This document shows, piece by piece, positions 1 to 13,014 of a DNA stretch of 64,000 bases. Origin of the DNA: Diorhabda sublineata (lineage: Eukaryota > Arthropoda > Insecta > Coleoptera > Chrysomelidae). Within the stretch, counting starts at the first letter, position 1. The number at the start of each line of letters is the position of its first letter. Below the pieces are notes generated by a model that ran no database searches, was not told the origin of the DNA, and saw only the letters and a program-made list of their open reading frames with translations. The position numbers were made by a program, and so were the translations under genes. The DNA is taken from positions 27,146,559 to 27,210,558 of the forward strand of contig NC_079476.1 of assembly GCF_026230105.1 (NCBI RefSeq), written 5' to 3'.

Positions 1-705
1 ATCCACTTTTACCTCTTTATATACCTACTGGTTTTTGTATGGTATGCATATGGAAGCGATAAAAATTATAAGCGGATGCAATATGTCTTCTTTCTTTAAA
101 TCTGAGGAACTGAAAAGAAATCTGAGTATGGTAGTAGAATCTCGTACCTGCATTCTGCCCATGACCTGTTATGGTCACCCTATACCATAATCTCCGCTGC
201 TACCAGCGGTGTACCATTCCTTTTAAGAACACGGTTAGTTTATTGATTAAAAAAAAATTTAAAATAAAAAAGGGAAAATTTTCTGATCTTTTATACATGT
301 CACAATCCCTACAGTTTTTGTTGTATGTTTGGAGAATTAACTTTTACATCTCAACATCGAAATTTGAGATCATTAATCATGATAGAAAACCTGGGTTCCA
401 CATGATCAAGAACCTAGACACATCAATTTGTTACACCAGTGATTTCAACCAAACCAAGTATCCAAGCCAACGGACTCGTACTACATAATACCTATCTGCC
501 CGTTCCAAAGCCTTCAAATCGACCAGATCGTCAGTATTTTACCGTGGAACTTGTTTTATGTTAGCACCATATAGGTATGTGTGGACTCTCATCTTTATTT
601 CTTTCCAGTAAATATGGGTACTGTGAGTGACGAATGAAGCTGGAAGGTTCCATAAGGACATTTCCTAAATAAAGAAGCGCTTTCAAAGGAAATTGATTCC
701 AGGAA
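1..705. other. Non-coding lead-in, nothing recognised
   Basis: AT-rich sequence left of the satellite array. The longest open frame (171-488, plus strand, 105 codons) has no recognisable domain, and its composition looks like chance translation of AT-rich DNA, so it is not called as a gene. No RNA gene or transposon end is seen. Confidence 0.5.
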
Positions 706-3660
706 AGCTAGCAGATCATTGTTGAAAATCTTCTAGATACCAAATATTCACGAAAATTATAAGTATTTATTATATTGAGCTAGCTGATCATTATTGAAAA
801 TCTTCTAGATACCAAATATTCACGAAAATTATAAGTATTTATTATATTGAGCTAGCTGATCATTATTGAAAATCTTCTAGATACCAAATATTCACGAAAA
901 TCATAAGTATTTATTATATTGAGCTAGCTGATCATTATTGAAAATCTTCTAGATACCAAATATTCACGAAAATTATAAGTATTTATTATATTGAGCTAGC
1001 TGATCATTATTGAAAATCTTCTAGATACCAAATATTCACGAAAATCATAAGTATTTATTATATTGAGCTAGCTGATCATTATTGAAAATCTTCTAGATAC
1101 CAAATATTCACGAAAATTATAAGTATTTATTATATTGAGCTAGCTGATCATTATTGAAAATCTTCTAGATACCAAATATTCACGAAAATCATAAGTATTT
1201 ATTATATTGAGCTAGCTGATCATTATTGAAAATCTTCTAGATACCAAATATTCACGAAAATTATAAGTATTTATTATATTGAGCTAGCTGATCATTATTG
1301 AAAATCTTCTAGATACCAAATATTCACGAAAATAATAAGTATTTATTATATTGAGCTAGCTGATCATTATTGAAAATCTTCTAGATACCAAATATTCACG
1401 AAAATTATAAGTATTTATTATATTGAGCTAGCTGATCATTATTGAAAATCTTCTAGATACCAAATATTCACGAAAATCATAAGTATTTATTATATTGAGC
1501 TAGCTGATCATTATTGAAAATCTTCTAGATACTAAATATTCACGAAAATCATAAGTATTTATTATATTGAGCTAGCTGATCATTATTGAAAATCTTCTAG
1601 ATACCAAATATTCACGAAAATTATAAGTATTTATTATATTGAGCTAGCTGATCATTATTGAAAATCTTCTAGATACCAAATATTCACGAAAATCATAAGT
1701 ATTTATTATATTGAGCTAGCTGATCATTATTGAAAATCTTCTAGATACCAAATATTAACGAAAATCATAAGTATTTATTATATTGAGCTAGCTGATCATT
1801 ATTGAAAATCTTCTAGATACCAAATATTAACGAAAATTATAAGTATTTATTATATTGAGCTAGCTGATCATTATTGAAAATCTTCTAGATACCAAATATT
1901 TACGAAAATTATAAGTATTTATCATATTGAGCTAGTTGATCATTATTGAATATCTTCTAGATACCAAATATTCACGAAAATTATAAGTATTTATTATATT
2001 GAGCTAGCAGATCATTGTTGAAAATCCTCTAGATACCAAATATTTACGAAAATTATAAGTATTTATCATATTGAGCTAGCTGATCATTATTGAAAATCTT
2101 CTAGATACCAAATATTTACGAAAATTATAAGTATTTATTATATTGAGCTAGCTGATCATTATTGAAAATCTTCTAGATACCAAATATTCACGAAAATCAT
2201 AAGTATTTATTATATTGAGCTAGCTGATCATTATTGAAAATCTTCTAGATACCAAATATTCACGAAAATTATAAGTATTTATTATATTGAGCTAGCTGAT
2301 CATTATTGAAAATCTTCTAGATACCAAATATTCACGAAAATCATAAGTATTTATTATATTGAGCTAGCTGATCATTATTGAAAATCTTCTAGATACCAAA
2401 TATTCACGAAAATTATAAGTATTTATTATATTGAGCTAGCTGATCATTATTGAAAATCTTCTAGATACCAAATATTCACGAAAATCATAAGTATTTATTA
2501 TATTGAGCTAGCTGATCATTATTGAAAATCTTCTAGATACCAAATATTCACGAAAATTATAAGTATTTATTATATTGAGCTAGCTGATCATTATTGAAAA
2601 TCTTCTAGATACCAAATATTCACGAAAATCATAAGTATTTATTATATTGAGCTAGCTGATCATTATTGAAAATCTTCTAGATACCAAATATTCACGAAAA
2701 TTATAAGTATTTATTATATTGAGCTAGCTGATCATTATTGAAAATCTTCTAGATACCAAATATTCACGAAAATAATAAGTATTTATTATATTGAGCTAGC
2801 TGATCATTATTGAAAATCTTCTAGATACCAAATATTCACGAAAATTATAAGTATTTATTATATTGAGCTAGCTGATCATTATTGAAAATCTTCTAGATAC
2901 CAAATATTCACGAAAATCATAAGTATTTATTATATTGAGCTAGCTGATCATTATTGAAAATCTTCTAGATACTAAATATTCACGAAAATCATAAGTATTT
3001 ATTATATTGAGCTAGCTGATCATTATTGAAAATCTTCTAGATACCAAATATTCACGAAAATTATAAGTATTTATTATATTGAGCTAGCTGATCATTATTG
3101 AAAATCTTCTAGATACCAAATATTCACGAAAATCATAAGTATTTATTATATTGAGCTAGCTGATCATTATTGAAAATCTTCTAGATACCAAATATTAACG
3201 AAAATCATAAGTATTTATTATATTGAGCTAGCTGATCATTATTGAAAATCTTCTAGATACCAAATATTAACGAAAATTATAAGTATTTATTATATTGAGC
3301 TAGCTGATCATTATTGAAAATCTTCTAGATACCAAATATTTACGAAAATTATAAGTATTTATCATATTGAGCTAGTTGATCATTATTGAATATCTTCTAG
3401 ATACCAAATATTCACGAAAATTATAAGTATTTATTATATTGAGCTAGCAGATCATTGTTGAAAATCCTCTAGATACCAAATATTTACGAAAATTATAAGT
3501 ATTTATCATATTGAGCTAGCTGATCATTATTGAAAATCTTCTAGATACCAAATATTTACGAAAATTATAAGTATTTATTATATTGAGCTAGCTGATCATT
3601 ATTGAAAATCTTCTAGATACCAAATATTCACGAAAATCATAAGTATTTATCATATTGAGC
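706..3660. repeat. 72-bp satellite array, about 41 tandem copies
   Basis: The unit begins GAGCTAGCTGATCATTATTG and recurs exactly every 72 bp (for example at 777 and 849) for about 2955 bp. Unit GC content is about 24 percent. Copies differ at few sites, chiefly TTATAAG/TCATAAG/AATAAG, TTCACG/TTAACG/TTTACG and TATT/CATT, plus a variant with GCAGATCATTGTTG and CCTCTAG. The same variants recur at 1440-bp spacing, giving a higher-order repeat of 20 units. The first unit (706) joins unique DNA inside GCTAGC, and the last ends at TTGAGC. No open reading frame spans the array. The 12-bp core GAGCTAGCTGAT contains the palindrome AGCTAGCT. Confidence 0.97.
759..3650. repeat. 1440-bp higher-order tandem duplication inside the satellite
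   Basis: Comparing the sequence with itself at an offset of 1440 (20 x 72), bases 759-2210 and 2199-3650 match without a difference by eye. This includes all rare unit variants (AATAAG at about 1334/2774, ACTAAATATT at about 1533/2973, TAGTTGATCATTATTGAATATC at about 1933/3373, CCTCTAG at about 2027/3467). The match ends at 758 (t) versus 2198 (c) and at 2211 (t) versus 3651 (c). This is either a very recent segmental amplification or an assembly duplication. Confidence 0.93.
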
Positions 3661-6600
3661 AATCATATCTCTAAATGTAGCAGTTATACTTTTTAAGAAA
3701 ATATCTTGATTTCACAAGGAAACTTGTGACAAGAAAAGTAAAAATTTTGTATACAATTCAAATATTTAAACAAAATTTTATTTAGAGTACAATAATCTCG
3801 TTCCCCTAAAGATTTTATTTCTTTCTTAATTGTTTAATAATAGTTTTTTGTTGCTTTTAAGTGGATATTGGATACTCGAAAAAAATATGTCATAAACTTT
3901 GAATTGCTGTTGATAAATATGTCATAAAAATTAAAAGGTCCATTAACCCAACAATGATAGGCAGTAAAATAACCAGAAGTGGAATTTTATGACCACATCC
4001 AATATATATTCGCAGGGATGCTCAATATTTTTAGAAACTTCTTTGTCTGTGATTCGACATCTTCACTTTTTTTATTTAGTTGTCTTTTTACAATCACTAC
4101 ATCTCTTCTCATCTATTTTACCGTCTCCATATTATTTGAACTTTTCTTTTTCTTTTTATTGATTCTTTTTCTTATTTTCACTTATTTTTAAATAACAGCT
4201 CGGTCAGATACTGTCATAATTCTAATTTTTTCTCATATTGTGTTTTGACGAATACAAATTTGATCAAATAATTTTTTATATACGATTTTAAGCAGTTTTG
4301 TTTGTATCTACACCCTTTCAGAACATGCTGAGGCCCCAACTTATAACTTTCCGGTGTCTGATTCCAAATTAAGGTTGTTAAACTGTATAGACACACGCAT
4401 TTTTTTCCAGACATTATACTTATTAACATATTGCCTTATCGTGTAGATATACTTGAAATTATGCTGTTTCTGTACTGAATATAAAATTAACGATGTTTTT
4501 TAGGACATAAGAAACAACCTACTAACGATATTGATTCGGTAAATGTTTAAGAGACAGAAAACTGTAGAAAATACACAAAATTATCTAAAGGAAAAACTAA
4601 TGATACTAAGATATTTGTTATGTTATTAAATTACTGTTTGACACCTCAATTACGAAGAGAATTAAATGAAAAATTTCGCGTACGAATAGACTAGACGATT
4701 TTCTTTATATTCCAATTTCTTCTAGAACATGAAAAACACGTTTAGAAACACCTGTTAATTATAACATTTACTTAATGACCTTCTCAATTCAGATCAATTA
4801 CGTATGCAACCTTTATTGTTCATAATAAAAACAACAATAATTTATAAATCAGTTGTTTTATTAGTATTCTGGAATTTGGGTTCGGCCATTTGCACAATAT
4901 ATACAGGGATTACTTCCTTGGAACCTCACCAGAGGAATTTTCAAATTTAAAATCTACTTATGATAATATTAGTCAAATATTTTTTGTATACACGCCTTGC
5001 TTAATGAGTTAATGACCGTTAAATTATATTTTTGCGGCACTCGAATTGTTTGGATTTAATTAAATCGGAAAAAATTATTCTATGATCGTTTAATTTAGAA
5101 TAACATACGAAACTTTGGCAACGCTGTTAGAAAGTATCTCTAAAATTCATGGTTGAGGGAGTTCCTTGAAGGTACTTATATACTTATGAGTCAGTGGTGG
5201 AACTAAAGAGATCGACAAACTACGTAATAGATAGGGGTGTACAACAATTGTCGTTTTGAGAGCAGTATAAAGCATTAACAGAAAGAAAATGGAAATACTT
5301 TTTTATAGATAAAGAAAATAATTGTTTGCTTCGATACATAAACTTCTGATTACTATATTTCCTATCTATATACAATGTTTTACCGTCCAATGCAATTACG
5401 CGTAATAAAAATAATATGTTTGATACGTAACCAAGCATAACAGAAAGATATATTGCTGTAATCTCATTCCCATCCACTCGAACGTAATTTGTTTCACAAA
5501 TCTATTAGAAAACAGATTCATAATTTATTTTTTTCTGATTTTCCTATGAAAAATTATGTATTATCGGTATATGAATCCTTTGACTAACTAGCACAAAACT
5601 AATCTAATTAGAAAGTACAACGATATACATTCAAAATCTTCTCGTTTTTCTTCTTTTCTTCCATAATAATTTACTTCACATACTATGTAATTTTCACTTT
5701 AATCACATGGCGCCATCTATACGAAATTACATGCAACTTTCGTAAATGTAGTACCTCGAAAAGTATATGTCAGTCCAAATAATACAAAATTATATCTTTA
5801 AAAAATATATTCCACGATTTTATTTTAAATCAAAAGTCTTTTATTTCAGAATTCACTTTTAATTATTTTAATTTCCTAGCAAAATGACTGCTGCCATCTA
5901 TACACGAGTAGCTTTATTTTACAAAGTATCGTATGAAGATAGTAATAAACTACACTAAACGAAAGAACTCTATAGTAATAATTTTTAGTAGTTCAAAGAA
6001 GTTGAATGCTAGTTGAGCTACTACACATAAGATGGCGATAAAAATACTCATTACTGGTTGCCTATAGTGAAGATAAAAGTAAATCTAAATAAACATGGAA
6101 TATTGAAATCATGATTTAAAAAATTGGAACCCAATTTTTATGAAATCCGTAGGCTGTTGATATTTCTTGATTATCTAGTAATCAAAATAATAACTAGCTA
6201 TTTTGAAATCTTATCTCCCACGATTCCTAAACTGGGACGAATTTTCTTTAATGTGGGCGATATTATGGTACATTATGAAACTCATCAATAACTACGAGGG
6301 TTGTACAAGATTTGAATTTGAAAATATATTCGTTTAAGTTATAAGTAAAAACAATACTTTCAGGTCAAATAATTCACCATGATTTTAAATTAATGAATGT
6401 GTAGTCTGCCGAATAAACTGATTTTGTTTATTAATAACTACTGCTGGTAAAAAATTTACGTCACGATTCTCAAAGATGAAACTCATTAAATATTCGTCAT
6501 AACTTGTCAAACAGCTTAATGTTATAGTAATTATAGAATTTGAAGACCAAGGTATTTAACGGTCGTATAAGGACTTGGTGTTTTTGAGATGAATGTGTCA

Positions 6601-6853
6601 GCAATTAATTCTCATTTATCCTACGTACAGGGTTCTCAAATATTGTAGTTATAGATGTAGGTTATTAAATATTTCATATTCATTCATTTATGAATAAAAA
6701 ATTAATTCAAACGCCTAGTAAATACTCTAATAGCTATAGCTACAGATAATGAATATTATTTCATTCCATAAAACTTTTATGGTATTGAATTTAAAAAAAA
6801 AGTCCTGGTAGGTACTTGGTCTGTTCCAATGTTCCAAACGACCCAACTTCAGA

Positions 6854-6856
<3 letters not shown>
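3661..6856. other. AT-rich non-coding DNA
   Basis: No gene or clear transposon is seen. Several short open frames occur on both strands, none with a recognisable motif. Two copies of the motif GCCATCTATAC lie at about 5711 and 5893. Confidence 0.5.

Positions 6857-6919
<63 letters not shown>
6857..6919. repeat. (AT)n microsatellite, about 31 repeats
   Basis: An uninterrupted 63-bp AT dinucleotide run, followed by ACACGAGCC. Translations of it give Ile-Tyr repeats, which are an artefact of the repeat and not a protein. Confidence 0.98.
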
Positions 6920-6922
<3 letters not shown>

Positions 6923-9900
6923 GAGCCATAAATTTGTTTTCATTATGTACGCCACACGCACTGACACAAATATTTCGAAATATTATTTATGTTCTCAACA
7001 ATAATAATTTAATAATTAATATCAGGTCATAAAATGTCGACAAAAACTTTTGAATAATCCCTTGGAATGCGTTTAATGAGATTTTTTCGAATTTTGTGGT
7101 CTACGGTTAGAGATGGAAGAGTTATTTTAGTCAGCGTGTGGAAGTTGTATGAAAAAAATTTGAATTTAATATCCACGACAGGAAATACTAAAAAGAAATA
7201 CTTCAAAAACATAACTTTGAAAGGTACGGCTAAATAATCAGAAAATCGTAAGATTACTTTGAAAAATTCTTGTTAGTTTGTTTTTTATTTAGAGTTACAG
7301 TTCAGATTTTTCTAGTACAATTTTTTTCTTTCGTTCTATTCGTAGTAACAGTCTTATATCGAAAATACTATATTCTCAAGTGCTTAAGTTCATCATTTGA
7401 TCACTATTTATTGCACCCCTTTCACAATTACTTTGTCACTGTTTGCTACTAAAAAATAACTATAAATAAAGTACAACTCCGACTCTATTCTTCTTCAAAG
7501 TACCACCGGACAAAATGAATGTGTGTTAAAAACTTCAAGACTGATGGGCTTTAATAGCTGCAATTCTTTCTTTTAATTTGGGGAGCTTGGGTATGTTATG
7601 TATGCAGTTGAAGATATTTTTATGATAATTCTTCGAGCGTGTTTTCTTCTGCGATCATAAAGCATTTTTAAATAATGGTTAATTGTCGTTTGTTTCTCGG
7701 AGAAGATTAATGTTATTAGAAAATATCTTGATGTTTTTTGGTTTTAGTTTTCTTTTCATTATTCATTGAACTTTCTTCTATCGACTGACAGTGTTTTTAC
7801 AACTTCGAACAAGTGACAATATGATAATTCCTACAAAGGAAAAATTTTTGCCTATAGAATACAGATCTAACAAAGAGTTGGCACTCATTCGAGGATAGCA
7901 AAATAATAAAAATGCCACGTTAGAAGAAGACATAATTATTAGATTCTTAGGTTCGTTAGGTTGTTTGTGAATAAGATAGGGATGTTATTTATTTGGAATG
8001 AGAGATATTTTAGGATTGGCTTTGATATAGGTAAATATTCCTGTGCAAATCTGAAGCTGTGGTGGATTAAGAAGGGTAGATTGATGCTAACTGCTGTAGC
8101 TGTATCATTTGACTGGTTACAGCAGAAAACCTGCAGTACAATCGATTCAAACCACCTCGAAATGTTGTAGCATAAGAAATTGAGGTTTCGAGAATTCAAA
8201 ACAGATTTAGAAAAATGTTATAACGTCCATTTATTTTTGTTTACTATGATATAAAAATATGAAATATTTTTATCGGTAATTTATCTTCTACGACAGAATA
8301 TATTGTGTACTTCGTACTACGCAGGACAAACATTTTTACTTCTTTATTCATAGTTTTTAAAACTTTTTTCATCCTAATTTTTTTTTAATTCTCATTCAGA
8401 TATTTTCAACATTCTAATTGTTTATTTTTAAATTGAAAAATGATTGTGAACAGTACGCTACTGTCGTATTTGCGGTCAAGCACGCGTTTTCATAATAATT
8501 CTCGTTCCGTTGCAAAACATTTTAGATTCCTTTCGTTATTTGATATACCATTTACGTAGCCGTATACGAAAATCATTAACTAAAATAATTAGTTTTAATG
8601 AAAACTTGATGAAATTACGTCAAGTTTTGTATTGTTAATTGTTTATTACCATCACTAAAAAACAATATCAAAAGTCGATTCTACATGGTGTCCAGGAATT
8701 GAATGCAGGGATTCTAGGAGGTAATCGAAAGGGACAGAAATAATGACTAGAAATCTATAGGAGGCGTATTCCCCGGTGGTTTCGGCTAATATAGATCACA
8801 TCCAAAAAGTACATGGTTTTCGTGTAGAAAATTATTCGAAAATGGAAATACAAATAGAATTTTAAACGAGAAGTTTTCGACTTGATGTAAATGCGCACTC
8901 TAGTATTTAATAAAAAAATTTGAGCGCGAAGATTGAGTGATAATTTGAAAGCGTCCATATTTTTTTGATAATAAATTGAATTTTCATAGATACGTTTATG
9001 ATTAAACAAGTTTTCACCTCTTTTAGTTGATGTTTCTCTACAAATTCGACACGAAATATGGTCAATCCATAGTACAGACCTTCTTATTGATTTATTAACA
9101 CAGATTTGGTCCAAAACGTTAAAATTTGCAGATGAAAATACTATCTCTAATAGAAGATATTCAAATTCTTATCAATAAACCTTCTATGACATAAATTTCC
9201 TTTCAAACATCGGTTAGCTTTCCATAAAAGTTTGTTGTTTGATAAACCATCTTTATTATTTACATTTTATTGATATTATATAACGATTATTCGTAACGTG
9301 TATCATCTCTGAAGTAGTAGGTACACAAATAGCAGATATATCGCGATCTATAAATGATGTATTTGCAAAAATTATCGCGCGAACAATGAAATAGGTTATG
9401 TATTATGTATAAACGCGTGTTTGTTTATTTATATTTTTTTCTCTACATTAAAAATCAAATATTTGTTGTCTGAACTCATATCAAGTAAGATTCGAATAAC
9501 GTGAGACGAGTCTTTGTGAGAAATTTTATTTTGTTTGCTTGTGGAGTTACTTTATCTTATTTGGAAAAGTCGAGTTATATTTATAACAGTCTAGTAATAA
9601 TTATAATCCGTTGGTGTATGGGTGTAGAGAGTCTGTGTTTGTTCTTTTATCATATCTGAAGAAATATTTGGTTTATTTGGCAACTACGCATCCGAGAATT
9701 ATTAACAAAATTTATTATTTAAAATTTGTTTACGCGTTATTGCAAGATGTAGTACATCCGTTTTTGACATTATTATAAATAAATATCCTGATTTGAGTAA
9801 TTTTTACGAAGTAACGGAAACAAAACACGTTTGGCAATCGTTCCATTACAATTCCATCATTTAAAACTGAATTATTAATATATTTACTTATAAATAAATT

Positions 9901-10030
9901 CATTTCTTAACGTCAATCACACTTGACAAAAATGTCGAAGAAACCAGAGTAACTATTGTTGTAATTTTTTCTTCATAGTAATTATAATATTACTATCAAT
10001 TTTTTTAATGACCATCTGTCTTCTGCGCTT
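6920..10030. other. AT-rich non-coding DNA
   Basis: No gene was identified. On the minus strand, about 7530-7600 reads PKLPKLKERIAAIKAHQS, which resembles the C-terminal region of Tc1-type transposases but is too short to call. The remaining open frames are short and featureless. Confidence 0.45.
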
Positions 10031-10210
10031 CTGACTAGTAAGCAATAGTAATATTTTCCGAAAGAACGCGGGAGGTGAAACGAAAGAAGTGAAGAAGGAA
10101 GGTCACGGACGTTCGGTCTTCTTGGTCGTTCTATCGCATCATCTGGCTCTCGTACGGCCAGAGGCCAGTTAGTACATCGTTGCCACTTCGATATATAATA
10201 ATACAAACTT
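10030..10210. other. GC-richer CpG-containing island of unknown role
   Basis: Within very AT-rich flanks, this block of about 180 bp is GC-rich and has many CpG dinucleotides (AACGCGGG, GACGTTCGG, CTCGTACGGCC). A minus-strand frame runs through it (9982-10221, 79 codons, Arg/Pro-rich in its middle) without any recognised domain. It could be a promoter, a 5' untranslated exon or an old insertion. Nothing in the sequence decides between these. Confidence 0.3.
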
Positions 10211-11387
10211 CGGAAAATCAATCTCTCATACCAAAAATGAATTTGAATTCGTTCTAATCTGTTTACAACACAGATGATTCACTTGGGATAGTTTTCGGAG
10301 CTATCATTCAGACAAACAACTGTATACTCTGCATACTTGCATCTCGGCTGTTCAATATAATTCCACTTACAGCAGTATTTGCAAGACCTACTCGATCAAA
10401 AAATACAATTTCGTGTACAGTTTTTCATCAGTGACTTACGATTGCAGTGGTTCCAACTGAGTCGTTTTTTTTGCTCACGACTGTATATTTAATAAATTTT
10501 AGTTTTATAGTTTCTAATCAAAACAGATTTAATGAAATTACACAGCATATATGGATGGTCTTTTTAAGAGATCTATCATATCGATAAGATGGAAATAGTG
10601 CTTGAAATTTGGCAACAATGTTTTTCTTTACCAGTGGTCATCCATAAGAGCAAGTAATAAACTTGTACATAACATATTTTGATTATTATCCCTACTTCTA
10701 TTTAATACATTCCAAGAAATGCCAGTCTGGTTATTTAAAAAAATATCTAAATATATAACCAACAGTTTTTTTTAATCATTCATATTAATTATCTTTATTT
10801 TAGGTCTATTTTAATCAATAACTTTTCTAGTGATAAAAAATATTTCTTATGTTTCATTCTAATTACGATTTTTATCGAAATATTTTGTTTTAATTATGTC
10901 ACGTTTCAACTCGAGTTGTTGGAAATTCATCGGATATAAAAATCGTTTCAAATATAAGTTATTTTCAATGCGTTTCTTCTATAAATGGTCAAGCATATTT
11001 TCTTTTGAATATAATCGCAAATTACATTGAAATATGCAAATATTACTATTGGCGTCACCTTCTATATCTATCTACACGTTATTTCGATTACGTATACCTC
11101 CTTTTTTTAGTCGTTTATAGTAACAAGGTATGCTGTAAGTATTTTAAAATAACGTTTACTAATTACTTCCTTATTATACGGTCGAAGTGTAATTAAATTA
11201 TCGATTAGTTATAGAGATATTAGAAATCCTCAAATTTGTTTATTGCAAAAAATAAGTTAGTAACTTTGCTATAGAATGAAAAATAAACACGTTAGAAATT
11301 GAGCAGAATTGATTATTTATATAGTTCTGTACCAATTTGGAATATGCAATTCGATATAGATAAAAAGTTCAGCAAAATACAGGGTGC

Positions 11388-11400
11388 TCCGGGACAGAAG
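11388..11400. repeat. Solitary transposon-like terminus
   Basis: TACAGGGTGCTCCGGGACAG begins here. TA followed by CAGGGTG is the shape of a Tc1/mariner-type terminal repeat and is close to the ends of the intact element at 25919. No matching partner or transposase was found beside it. Confidence 0.3.
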
Positions 11401-11628
11401 CAAAAAATTCGGTAGTGACGTAAAAAAAATTTCTCACGCGACCATACGTCTTCTACTCAACTGTATAATAAAAACGAACAAGTTGTTTAATATTCATCAA
11501 GTTATAAGCCTTTAGAAACAAAAAAAAATGTAAAATGAATGAACATAGATACTTTTTCGTTTTGGCTATCCCTCGTATGGTTTTTTAGCAAGTTTAGACA
11601 TGAAGTTCGAAACATTCATACTTTTATT

Positions 11629-12107
11629 CATTATCTCAAATAAATATGACAATATTTGATATACAAGAACCAATAAGACTTTGTAATATTCAAAAATATC
11701 GATTTTAATACTTTACTTGCCCACGTAGCATTCACACGCGGACGAAATAACCAAGTCACATGCAAAACCCTAAAATTTTTAGCCATTAGAGTTATAATTA
11801 ATCAAGTGATATATCTACCTGGTCAAAAAAATCTTTTCATACTCCTTCTCACTTTTCTAGACCAATTTCAAGTCGATATTCGAAAACCTTGGAAGTGATG
11901 GGTAACTTTATTGTTTTATGCAAAGGGGTTGTTGTTGGGGGGTGAAGTGAGTAAGTTTATGTAAAATAAACCTTTAAAAACCTTCGAGTACCAGATTTAT
12001 CCATTATCTCAAATAAATATGACAATATTTGATATACAAGAACCAAAATGACTTTGTTATATTCAAAAATATCAATTTTAATATTTTACCTGCCCCTCGT
12101 AGTGTTT
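11629..12107. repeat. Nested direct repeats (P about 100 bp, Q about 275 bp)
   Basis: A segment of about 100 bp starting CATTATCTCAAATAAATATG occurs at 11629-11728 and again at about 12002-12107. Between the two lies a segment of about 275 bp (11722-11999, from CACGTAGCATTCACAC to GAGTACCAGATTT), which occurs again at about 12604-12896 with few changes. The arrangement P-Q-P followed by a separated Q suggests successive insertion and duplication of a repeat family. No coding potential is seen. Confidence 0.85.
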
Positions 12108-12455
12108 TCTCACTTGTTTTAGTTTAAATTATATAAGTTATTAATTTTATCGACTCGTTTACATGAATTGTTCCAAGTTTTATCAAGTAATAATAATAAA
12201 AAAGTTTCGAAATTCATATTTTTCAGTTTTAATATATTGAGTTATCGCATAGTACAAATCCTAACGTATTTTACAAATTAAATCCCGCCTTGATTTGAAA
12301 ATAAAAAACTGAACATAATTCACGTGTTGTTTTAAAATAAAATCAGCACCTTTCTGTTATATTTATGTTGTTAACAAACGCATAACTTGTCTGAACAGTG
12401 ACAGCGAACCGTGTTTTTTTTCCTATCACAACGATGGTATTAATTTACTTAAGGC

Positions 12456-13014
12456 GGTACTACACGATGCGTCCAACGCCAATTCTGGAACCTTACCTTT
12501 ATAAATGCAAAAGTGGTAAAAATGTGATGAACATCATGCAACAGATATAAATACTTTTTAAAATAAACTGGTTGATAGTGGTAACTTTGGTTTTTCATAA
12601 AAAACACGTAGCATTCACACACAATGTTCACACTGGGACGAAATAACCAAGTCACATGCAAAACCCTAAAATTTTTAGTCATTAGAGTTACAATTAATCA
12701 AATGATATATCTTCCTGGTCAAAAAAATCTTTTCATACTCCTTCTCACTTTTCTAGACCAATTTCAAGTCGATATTCGAAAACCTTGGAAGTGATGGGTA
12801 ACTTTATTGTTTTATGCAAAGGGGTTGTTGTTGGGGGGTGAAGTGAGTAAGTTTATGTAAAATAAACCTTTAAAAACCTTCGAGTACCAGATTTCAGATC
12901 GATGAATGGAATTTTTTAGATTCGACTTCCATGTGTAGCCTTCAACGTTGAAAACATTGAACGCACCATGTGTAGCCTTCAACGTTGAAAACATTGAACG
13001 CATCGTGTGGTACC
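12456..13014. mobile_element. MITE-like element with 19-bp inverted ends
   Basis: The left end GGTACTACACGATGCGTCC (12456-12474) and the reverse complement of the right end (12996-13014) match at 17 of 19 positions. The 559-bp interior contains the second copy of the 275-bp Q repeat. Near the right end is a tandem duplication of a unit of about 34 bp carrying the palindrome TTCAACGTTGAA. No transposase is encoded, and no clear target duplication was identified. The end sequence resembles those of PIF/Harbinger-type elements, but that assignment is from memory and weak. Confidence 0.6.

Noticed and set aside
171..488. 105-codon plus-strand frame as a gene
   Set aside because: No recognisable motif, no splice or promoter context, and composition as expected for AT-rich random DNA.
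706..3660. CRISPR array
   Set aside because: The repeats are directly tandem with no unique spacers, and the window is eukaryotic.
6816..7032. Two overlapping frames with long Ile-Tyr repeats
   Set aside because: Pure translation of the (AT)n microsatellite; no flanking coding signal.
7530..7600. Tc1-type transposase C-terminus (PKLPKLKERI) on the minus strand
   Set aside because: Only about 18 residues with no neighbouring blocks or terminal repeat; could be chance.
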